Shown in pieces: positions 57,575-64,000 of a stretch of 64,000 nucleotides of DNA. Position 1 is the first letter of the stretch, and every line of letters begins with the position of its first letter. Source of the stretch: Streptomyces sp. WAC05374. Its GTDB lineage: Bacteria > Actinomycetota > Actinomycetes > Streptomycetales > Streptomycetaceae. The notes beneath the pieces are model-generated. The model worked only from the letters and a program-made list of their open reading frames with translations. It had not been told where the DNA came from and did no database searches. The position numbers and the translations under genes were made by a program. The stretch lies in the NCBI RefSeq assembly GCF_004353505.1, contig NZ_SMNQ01000013.1:62001-126000 (forward strand). The letters are read 5' to 3'.

Positions 57575-58822
57575 CTAGGACGCCCTGAACCTAGGGCCTC
57601 TCGTTCGCGGCATCAGCGCGTGCAGGGCCCACTCCAGCGGCCCGCGCCGCAGCGGCGTGGCGCGGAAGACGAACGCCCAGAGCGCACACGCCACGAGCGA
57701 GACCCCGCAGAAGGCGCCCAGCGCCGGCCAGCCGTGGTGGGGGTGGAGTTCGGCCCGCGCGAGGACGTGGACGGCGTACACCGACAGCCCCATGGTGCCG
57801 ACGACGGCCAGCGGACGCAGCAGTGTCTCCAGGGCCCTGGCGCGGCAGGCCGCGACGGCGAGGCCGAGCAGGAGCAGGCTCGCGCCGATGTTGGCGACGG
57901 TCTCGAACGGGGTCTGGCTGTAGGGCCCGTCCACCAGCAGCCAGGCCCAGGAGGTGCTGGGGATCGCCCCCGCCTGGCGGGCGAGCACGGCCTGCACCGG
58001 GTCGGGGGCGGTCACCGCGTACGCGTGGCTCTCGGCGACGGCCCGCAGCAGCGCCGCACGCCCGCCGCCGGGCCCCAGCGCCAGCGCCGACAGTCCGTGT
58101 CCGGCGACCGTGGCGAGCGCGCCCCAGCCGATGAGGCGCCGGGCGGCCCCGCCCCGGCGCAGGTCCACCAGGCGCCCCAGGGCCATGCCGACGACGACGT
58201 ACGGGAAGTACGTCAGCCACGGGTACGCGCCGGACAGCAGCAGCGTGTCCAGCGCGTCGGTGAAGCCGGACCAGCTCGTCACGGCCTCGAAGCCGGGGTA
58301 GCGCCCGCGCCCGGTGACGCGGTAGCCGAAGGCGGGTCCCAGGACGTACGACAGGACGGGGCCCGCGACCACCGACACCGCCGCGACCGCGGTCAGCGCC
58401 CGGGTGGACAGCTTGGCGAGCGGCTCGGCGGCCAGGAAGTACAGCGCGAAGAAGGTCAGGATCACGGCGATCCCCGACCGCAGTTCCGTCAGGGCCAGTC
58501 CGAGCGCCGCGAGCACCGCGCACCGGACGAGGGTGGAGCGGAACGCGCCGGCCGGGTGCGGGCGGGGCCGGGTGCCGCCGCGCGAGAGCGTCAGGGAGAG
58601 CCCCGCGATGAGGGTGAAGACGGCCGGGGCGCGTCCGTCGAGGGCGACCAGCAGGTGTCCCGCACCCTCGGGCCTGGCGGGCGGGCCGATGTGGGCGGCG
58701 AACATGGCGAAGACGGCGATGGCACGGGCGACGTCCACGCTGGTGAGCCGGGTCCGGGGCGCCGCGTCGGTCGTGGTGGCCGGCGCCGTGGGTGCCGTGC
58801 GTGCCGTGGATGTGTGGGTCAC
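57575..58822 (-). CDS. Multi-pass membrane protein, HGSNAT/DUF418-like acyltransferase
   Basis: 415 residues with about ten transmembrane helices. The start RLTSVDVARAIAVFAMFAAHIGPP is the signature of the heparan-alpha-glucosaminide N-acetyltransferase / DUF418 group, followed by GRAPAVFTLIAGLSLTLS. It may move or transfer acyl groups across the membrane. It lies just upstream of cluster promoter 5 but has no such promoter itself; an AT-rich stretch at 58852-58880 probably holds its promoter. GTG start. Whether it belongs to the polyketide cluster is uncertain. Confidence 0.85.
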   Translation of the reverse strand: MTHTSTARTAPTAPATTTDAAPRTRLTSVDVARAIAVFAMFAAHIGPPARPEGAGHLLVALDGRAPAVFTLIAGLSLTLSRGGTRPRPHPAGAFRSTLVRCAVLAALGLALTELRSGIAVILTFFALYFLAAEPLAKLSTRALTAVAAVSVVAGPVLSYVLGPAFGYRVTGRGRYPGFEAVTSWSGFTDALDTLLLSGAYPWLTYFPYVVVGMALGRLVDLRRGGAARRLIGWGALATVAGHGLSALALGPGGGRAALLRAVAESHAYAVTAPDPVQAVLARQAGAIPSTSWAWLLVDGPYSQTPFETVANIGASLLLLGLAVAACRARALETLLRPLAVVGTMGLSVYAVHVLARAELHPHHGWPALGAFCGVSLVACALWAFVFRATPLRRGPLEWALHALMPRTRGPRFRAS

Positions 58823-58919
58823 CGTGCTGATCCGCCCCCGGGCTCTTCGTCCTATTGTCGGTTTATTTGTATACGCCTGGGGAGGAGCGTCGGCAGCCGG
58901 GGGGGTACCGCCCGTTCCC

Positions 58920-60005
58920 TCACCCGCCCAGCCCGTGCCCCAGCCCCGGCGCGACCGGCAGGTCCACCAGCCCCGTCCCGGGCGTCCCCGCGAACGGCGC
59001 GGGCGCCAGCGGCTCCTGATCCACCAGCAGCGGACCCACCAGGTCCGGTGGCACCGTGGCGTGCGGCAGCGCCGCCGACAGGTGCGCGGCGGCCAGCGTC
59101 GCCACCCCCAGCTCCGGCATCGTGCCGACCTTCACCGCGAGCCCCGCCGTCTGGGCCAGCGCCGCGACCTGCCGCGCCCGGTACAGCCCGCCCACCTTCA
59201 GCACCTTGATGTTCAGCACGTCGGCGGCACCCCGGCGCACCACCTCCAGCGCGTCGTGAGCCGACTGCACCGACTCGTCCGCCATCACCCGCACCCCGCC
59301 CCGCGCCCGCAGCGCCGCCATCCCCTCCAGGTCCCAGCGCGGCAGCGGCTGCTCCACCAGGTCCAGCCCGGCGTCCGCCAGCCTGCCCACCGCACGGGCC
59401 GCCTCACCCGGCGCGTATCCCTCGTTCGCGTCCAGCGACAGCTCCACCGACTCCGGCACCGCCTTGCGCACCGCCGCCACCAGCTCCACGTCCAGCGCCG
59501 GGTCCTCCCCGCCCTTCAGCTTCACGTGCCGGAACCCGGCCGCCGCGTACCGGGCGGCCTCCTCCGCCATCTCGTCGAGCGTCCCCAGCCCCACCACCCA
59601 CGTCGTCGGCACCGGCCCGGCCACCCGCCCGCCGCCCAGCAGCAGGTGCACCGGCCACCCGGCCGCACGCGCCGCCAGGTCGTGCAGCGCCAGGTCCAGC
59701 GCGGCCTTGGCCAGGTGCTGCCCCCGGATGGCCGCGTCCATCGCGGCATGGGCCCCCGCCAGGTCGCGCGGGTCACGGCCGACCAGCGCCGGCCCGACGT
59801 GCTCGGTCACCGCCGCGCACAGCCCGGCGAGGGTCTCGCCGGTGTACGCGGTCATCGGCGACGCCTCACCGAAACCCGACGCCCCGTCGGCCGTCCGGAC
59901 CTCCACGAGGAGGCTCACGAGTTCGGGACTGGTGCCGCTGCTGATCGCGAACGGGCGGCGGTAGCGGGCACGGACGACACGGGTGTGGAACGAGGCGATC
60001 CTCAA
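58920..60005 (-). CDS. Enolase-superfamily enzyme, dipeptide epimerase-like
   Basis: 361 residues with an N-terminal capping domain and a TIM barrel. The KxK acid/base pair is in FRHVKLKGG, metal ligands are in LSLDANEGY, LVEQPLP and MADESV, and the second catalytic Lys is in NIKVLKVGG. This set matches the muconate lactonizing / L-Ala-D/L-Glu epimerase branch. It probably epimerises or racemises an amino-acid-derived acid or dipeptide. It follows the regulator gene (92-bp gap) on the same strand and faces the aminotransferase/amidohydrolase genes. Confidence 0.9.
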   Translation of the reverse strand: MRIASFHTRVVRARYRRPFAISSGTSPELVSLLVEVRTADGASGFGEASPMTAYTGETLAGLCAAVTEHVGPALVGRDPRDLAGAHAAMDAAIRGQHLAKAALDLALHDLAARAAGWPVHLLLGGGRVAGPVPTTWVVGLGTLDEMAEEAARYAAAGFRHVKLKGGEDPALDVELVAAVRKAVPESVELSLDANEGYAPGEAARAVGRLADAGLDLVEQPLPRWDLEGMAALRARGGVRVMADESVQSAHDALEVVRRGAADVLNIKVLKVGGLYRARQVAALAQTAGLAVKVGTMPELGVATLAAAHLSAALPHATVPPDLVGPLLVDQEPLAPAPFAGTPGTGLVDLPVAPGLGHGLGG

Positions 60006-60097
60006 CGGCCGGCTCCTTCGTCTCCGCCGGCGGCGCTCCCGCCGCGGCGGCTGCCAAGTGGGGGGTTTCGGGCCGGGCCGTAAACACCGGCCCTGGC

Positions 60098-61342
60098 TCA
60101 GAGGTGTACCCGGTAGACGATCGGAGGGCGACCCGTCTGCCCCTCCTGACGGCTGCCGGTCGGTACGGCGACGCCCGCGCGCTCCAGCTTCTTGAGGATG
60201 CGGCGGGCCGTGCGCTGCTGCACGGACAGGTGCTCGGCCACCCGGTGGGCGGTGACCCCCGCGCCTCTGTCCTCGGCGGCCAGCTCCCGCAGCCGGCCCA
60301 GGGTCTGCGGGTGCAGGCCCACCCGCCGGGCCAGCAGCGCCGGGCTCTCCGGCGGGCCGGCGGGCTCCGCCTCGAGCGACGGGTCGGGAGCGATGACGAT
60401 GTCGACGTCGTCCGCCATCGACACCACCCCGGCCGCCCCGCCCACCGCACGCGCCCTGCCGACGGCCCGCCGGGCCAGTGCCTCCGCCTCCGCCGCCGTA
60501 CGCCCCACGCCGAACCCCACGTGCGCCGTGCCGTGCCGGGCGGCCAGCGGCTCGAGGAACGGGATCCGGGTGAACCGCTCCGTCACCGTCTCCAGCACCC
60601 CGCGCGTCGTCACCACCAGCCGCCGCCCGTCCGGCAGCTCCGCCAGACTGCCGCCGAGCACACGTATGTCCTCCGTCAGCCGCGCGTCCGCCTCCCCGGC
60701 CGCGCCCGGGAGGTCGACGATGCCCAGCGCCACCTGCGCGTCCCCGCTGTGCCGCCCCGCCGTGGCCAGCACCAGCGCCTGAAGGGTCGCCAGTATCGAG
60801 TGCCGGGACGGCGCCAGGCGCACCGCGTGGGTGTGCTGCTCCAGCACGTGGAACGCCGAACCGAGGCAGGTGATGGCCACCCGCGTCTTCTTCGCGTCCC
60901 GGGCCTCCAGGTGGAAGTCGACGATGTCCTGCGAGGTCAGCCCCGGCCGGTACGGCAGCACCCGCACCCGGTCCGTCGGCAGCTTGGCCTCCGCCATCGT
61001 CTCCAGCACCTCGTCACGGCGGAGCGTGTCGATGGACACCCGCGACACGTCGTGCCCGAGCCGCAGCAGCTCCACCAGCGCCCGCAGCAGCGTGGCGCCG
61101 TTGTACGGCACGTACATGGCCGGCCGGTCCAGCACGCCCGCCGCCTCGGCCAGCGCGTGCGGCACGACTCCGGTGAACAGCAGCGCGTCCACCCGCGCCC
61201 GGGCGCCCACCACCACGTCGGTGGTCTCGTCCTCGTGACGGTACGGCAGCGGCAGCAGCCGGGCCGATCCGGCGCGGTCGCCGACCGCGACGACCTTGTG
61301 GACCAGGTCCTCGGGACCTGTCACGCCGACCGTGAGCGGCAT
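60098..61342 (-). CDS. Transcriptional regulator with C-terminal winged helix and a sensor domain
   Basis: 414 residues. The last 70 form a helix-turn-helix (VTAHRVAEHLSVQQRTARRILKKLERAGV). The first 330 hold two alpha/beta parts: VTGPEDLVHKVVAVGDRAG with a periplasmic-binding-like order, then VALGIVDLPGAAGE and a section with HVGFGVGRTAAEAEALARRAV, which resembles a GGDEF-related or DRTGG-like sensor. The family name is not certain. It is divergent from the DegT-type aminotransferase and co-directional with the epimerase, so it probably controls both units. Confidence 0.8.
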   Translation of the reverse strand: MPLTVGVTGPEDLVHKVVAVGDRAGSARLLPLPYRHEDETTDVVVGARARVDALLFTGVVPHALAEAAGVLDRPAMYVPYNGATLLRALVELLRLGHDVSRVSIDTLRRDEVLETMAEAKLPTDRVRVLPYRPGLTSQDIVDFHLEARDAKKTRVAITCLGSAFHVLEQHTHAVRLAPSRHSILATLQALVLATAGRHSGDAQVALGIVDLPGAAGEADARLTEDIRVLGGSLAELPDGRRLVVTTRGVLETVTERFTRIPFLEPLAARHGTAHVGFGVGRTAAEAEALARRAVGRARAVGGAAGVVSMADDVDIVIAPDPSLEAEPAGPPESPALLARRVGLHPQTLGRLRELAAEDRGAGVTAHRVAEHLSVQQRTARRILKKLERAGVAVPTGSRQEGQTGRPPIVYRVHL

Positions 61343-61471
61343 GGCCGGTCTCCGTTCTGCCGTGGACTCGCCGGTGCGACTTGCTCGGTGACGCCTGATT
61401 GACGGCCGTCGACGGGAGTTCTACTTTCGGCCCAGGCCATAATCGCGTGCTGCCGAGAGGATAATCCCCCG

Positions 61472-62596
61472 ATGCCGCAACGGGAAATGCCGCTGCCCAC
61501 AGTTCTGGACCCCCGGGGAAGGACGTTCGGCGAGGAGGAACGCGCGGCGGTGCTCCGGGTCCTCGACTCGGCCGTCCTGTGCGGGGCGTTCGGACAGGAG
61601 GCCAGGGCGCTGGAGAGCGCGATGGCACGGCTGTACGGGCGTGCCGAGGCCGTCTCGTGCAGCTCCGGCACCGCCGCGCTGCACCTCGCGGTCGCCGCCG
61701 CCGGAGTCGGCCCCGGCGACGAGGTCGTCACCACGCCGATCTCCGACTTCGGCACCGTCGCCCCGGTCCTCGCCCAGGGCGGGCGCGTCGTCTTCGCCGA
61801 TGTGCGCGAGGACGACGGAAACCTCGACCCCGACGCCGTCGAGGCGGTGCTCACCCCGCGCACCAAGGCCGTCATCGCCGTCCACCTCTTCGGCGGCGCC
61901 GCCGACACCGCACGGCTGCGCGAGATCTGCGACCGGCACGGGCTGCTGCTCATCGAGGACTGCGCCCAGGCGTGGCTCGGCGAGGACGAGGACGGCCGGC
62001 TGCTCGGCACGGTGGGCGACATCGCCTGCTTCAGCCTCCAGCAGTACAAGCACATCACCGCCGGCGACGGCGGCCTGACCGTCACCGACGACCCGGCCCT
62101 CGCCGCCCGGATGCGGCTGTTCATGGACAAGGGCTGGGACCGGACCGAGGGCCGCATCCACCGCACCATGGGCCTGAACTACCGGATGACCGAGCTCGTC
62201 GCCGCCGTCGCCCGCGTCCAGCTCACCCGGGTCGCCGATGTCGTCGCCCGCCGCCGCGCGAGCGCCGCCCGCCTCGCGCGGGCCGTCGCCGCCCTGCCCG
62301 GGGTGACGATGCCCCGGCGGACCACCGGCCACGCCTGGTGGGTCGTCCCGCTGCTCGTCGACGACAACGAACGGTGGGCCAAGGCCCTGGACGGACTCGG
62401 CGTCCCCGCCCTGCCCGGCTACCTGGAGCGGCCGCTGTACGCCAATCCGGCACTGTCCGGCCACCCGCCGGGCCTGTGTCCTCGCGCCGAGCGGCTCATC
62501 GACCGTACGTTGCTGGTTCTGCCGTGGAACGAGGGCTACAGCGAGGACGACGTGGACCGCATCGCGCGGGCGCTGGGGAAGGTCGCCGCATCATGA
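61472..62596 (+). CDS. DegT/DnrJ/EryC1/StrS-type PLP aminotransferase
   Basis: 374 residues. The PLP lysine is in FSLQQYKHITAGDGG and the phosphate-binding region is SCSSGTAALHLAVAAAG. Also present are VFADVREDDGNLDPDAVEAVLTPRTKAVIAVHLFGG, EDCAQAWLGE and MGLNYRMTELVAAVA. This group aminates keto-sugars or cyclitols and includes AHBA-synthase-like members. GAGAGGA is ten bases upstream. It overlaps the following amidohydrolase (ATGA). The pairing with amidohydrolases and an epimerase points to a small catabolic or modifying pathway, not to a known antibiotic sugar route. Confidence 0.92.
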   Translation: MPQREMPLPTVLDPRGRTFGEEERAAVLRVLDSAVLCGAFGQEARALESAMARLYGRAEAVSCSSGTAALHLAVAAAGVGPGDEVVTTPISDFGTVAPVLAQGGRVVFADVREDDGNLDPDAVEAVLTPRTKAVIAVHLFGGAADTARLREICDRHGLLLIEDCAQAWLGEDEDGRLLGTVGDIACFSLQQYKHITAGDGGLTVTDDPALAARMRLFMDKGWDRTEGRIHRTMGLNYRMTELVAAVARVQLTRVADVVARRRASAARLARAVAALPGVTMPRRTTGHAWWVVPLLVDDNERWAKALDGLGVPALPGYLERPLYANPALSGHPPGLCPRAERLIDRTLLVLPWNEGYSEDDVDRIARALGKVAAS

Positions 62597-63351
62597 GCGA
62601 ATCACCGCACCGGACGTACGCATGGCTCCGGCCCGCCCCGGAGGAACACATCGGCTGGGACGTGGACGTCCTGTACGGCCCCTGGCCCCGCCACCACCGC
62701 GACACCGGCCTCGACGAGGTCCGCGCCCACCTTGGCCGCTCACCCGTCGCGGGCGCCCTCGCCCTGTCCACGCGCGGCCCCCTCTTCGACGACGGGGCCG
62801 GCAACGCCGAGACCCTCCGCGACCTCGCCGACTGCCCCGAACTCCTCCCCGTCGGCACCGTCGACGTGCGCGACGCGATGACCGCCGAGGACCGGCTCGA
62901 CGAACTGGCCGCCGAAGGCGTCCGCTTCCTCAGGCTGTTCACCCTCGAACAGGCGGCCGAGCCCGGCTTCCCCGGCTACCGGCGCGTCGTGAAACTCGCC
63001 ATCGACCGCGGCATGGTGCTGCTCCACGACGGCGACCCACGCCGCTTCGGACCGCCCCTGATGGAGCGCGGCGCGGACGTCGTCTTCCTCGACCTGCACG
63101 CCTACCTGCTCTCCGACTTCCTCCTCATGGCCCGCGACGAACCCGGCTTCAAGGCCACCACCCGCATGCTGTCCGGCCCCGACTCCATCGAACGGGTCAT
63201 CGACGCCGTCGGCCCGCGCCACCTCGTCTTCGGCTCCCGCACCCCCTTCATGGACATCTCACCGCAGACGCTCAAGCTGCGGTACGCCGACATCTCGCCC
63301 GACGACCGCGCCGCCATCGCCACCAAGAACGTCGAGGAGCTGCTCGCCTGA
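62593..63351 (+). CDS. Amidohydrolase_2-type TIM-barrel protein 1
   Basis: 252 residues. The pattern is that of the PF04909 amidohydrolases: LPVGTVDVRDAMTAEDRLDELAAEGVRFLRLF, then the barrel strands MVLLHDGDP, VVFLDLHAYLL and the closing RHLVFGSRTPFMDI with GDERI-type metal-site geometry. The N-terminal HxH metal motif of the family is not obvious, so it may be metal-poor or inactive. It shares overlaps with both neighbours and probably works with the second amidohydrolase. Confidence 0.83.
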   Translation: MSESPHRTYAWLRPAPEEHIGWDVDVLYGPWPRHHRDTGLDEVRAHLGRSPVAGALALSTRGPLFDDGAGNAETLRDLADCPELLPVGTVDVRDAMTAEDRLDELAAEGVRFLRLFTLEQAAEPGFPGYRRVVKLAIDRGMVLLHDGDPRRFGPPLMERGADVVFLDLHAYLLSDFLLMARDEPGFKATTRMLSGPDSIERVIDAVGPRHLVFGSRTPFMDISPQTLKLRYADISPDDRAAIATKNVEELLA

Positions 63352-64000
63352 TGCCGATCATCGATGTGCACGCCCACGTGGGCCGCTGGCAGTTCCACCT
63401 GACGACCGGCGACGCCGACACCAACCTCGCCCAGATGGACCGCTACGGCATCGACCTCCAGATCGTGTCGGCGTCCGAGGCGGTGGTGTACGACGCCGTC
63501 GCCGGCAACGCCGCCCTCCGCGAGGCCCTCGAGACCCGCCCGCGGCTCCACGGGTACGCCGTCGTCAACCCCAACCGCATCGAGGAGAGCGCCGCCGACC
63601 TCGCCCGCTGCCTGGACACCGGCCGCTTCGTCGGCGCCAAGATCCACACCCACTACCCGGGACGGCTGCCCGGCTGCCGCGAGATGGCCGAGGCCTTCGA
63701 CGTGGTCGCCGAGGCCGGCGTACCGCTGCTCCTGCACACCTGGGGGCGCGAGGTCACCCTGCTGCCCGAACTCGTCGGGGCCCGGCCCGGACTGCGCGTG
63801 ATCATGGGCCACGCGGGCGGCGACGCCTGGCGCGAGGCGGCCCACGCCGCGGCCGCCTGCGACCGCCTCTACCTGGAGCACTGCCGCACGGCCACGGACG
63901 CGGGCCGCATCGCGTACGCCCGCGAGGCCGGAGTGCCCGTCGAACGGATGCTGTTCGGCACCGACGCGACACTCATCGACCCCTGCGTGTCCCTCGGCGT
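63351..64000 (+). CDS. Amidohydrolase_2-type protein 2, 5' part only
   Basis: At least 216 residues; the frame is open at the window end. The N-terminal metal motif is IDVHAHVG (HxH), followed by LHGYAVVNPNRIEES, GAKIHTHYPG, VPLLLHTWG, VIMGHAGGD and RMLFGTDATL, which place all the expected His and Asp ligands. The usual length is about 240-300 residues, so most of it is present. Its start shares one base with the stop before it (TGATG). It is probably a hydrolase or decarboxylase for the small pathway encoded here. Confidence 0.9.
   Translation, partial: MPIIDVHAHVGRWQFHLTTGDADTNLAQMDRYGIDLQIVSASEAVVYDAVAGNAALREALETRPRLHGYAVVNPNRIEESAADLARCLDTGRFVGAKIHTHYPGRLPGCREMAEAFDVVAEAGVPLLLHTWGREVTLLPELVGARPGLRVIMGHAGGDAWREAAHAAAACDRLYLEHCRTATDAGRIAYAREAGVPVERMLFGTDATLIDPCVSLG

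Overview
The window is high-GC DNA with the strong G/C third-position bias, GTG starts, ATGA/GTGA gene overlaps and gene families of a Streptomyces-type actinomycete. No rRNA, tRNA, CRISPR array, insertion sequence or phage gene was recognised. It reads as chromosomal accessory DNA.

Layout. (1) 1-5.4 kb: end of a membrane protein, a frameshifted metallo-beta-lactamase-fold gene, a GlxA-type regulator, a secreted protein and a PucR-type regulator. (2) 5.6-15.5 kb: plant-polysaccharide genes. These are a PL3 pectate lyase, an ECF sigma/membrane-partner pair, a sigma factor fused to a zinc motif, membrane segments and an AbfB sugar-binding domain, a GH10-CBM13-GH62 xylanase/arabinofuranosidase and a CBM13-GH74 xyloglucanase. 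(3) 15.7-19.7 kb: a siderophore-iron ABC transporter (ATPase, lipoprotein, double-length permease) behind a perfect iron box. (4) 19.8-22 kb: an ECF41-like sigma factor divergent from a WrbA-like flavoprotein and an NTF2-fold protein. Both promoters carry the same CCTCACA-N16-GGTCGTA element. (5) 22.1-32.1 kb: a same-strand row of Crp/Fnr regulator, GTPase, small C-terminally anchored protein, CHAT protease, caspase-like protease and a protein with a class III nucleotide-cyclase-like domain. This looks like an NTP-dependent, possibly cyclic-nucleotide-signalled conflict system. (6) 32.1-36.8 kb: an EamA exporter and a MocR regulator whose start codons overlap on opposite strands, a class IV aminotransferase and two TetR regulators.

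(7) 36.2-58.8 kb: a biosynthetic cluster built on a highly reducing type II polyketide synthase. It has FabD, ACP, KR, two FabZ-like dehydratases, a KS, a CLF, a KS fused to a degenerate KS, a KAS III-like protein without its catalytic residues and AcpS. Tailoring and export genes are two P450s, a CrtI-like oxidoreductase, three SnoaL-like proteins, a flavin reductase and a DHA2 exporter. Five of its transcription units begin with TGTATCC-N15-GGATC(T/C), and a sigma factor gene sits in the middle of the cluster, so a cluster-specific sigma regulon is the simplest reading. The likely product is a modified polyene or other reduced polyketide, but it cannot be named from sequence.

(8) 58.9-64 kb: a dipeptide-epimerase-like enolase-superfamily enzyme with a regulator on one strand, and on the other a DegT-type aminotransferase and two amidohydrolases, the last cut by the window end.

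Many long antisense ORFs are shadows of these genes and are omitted. All functions are inferred from sequence motifs and context; no database search was run.
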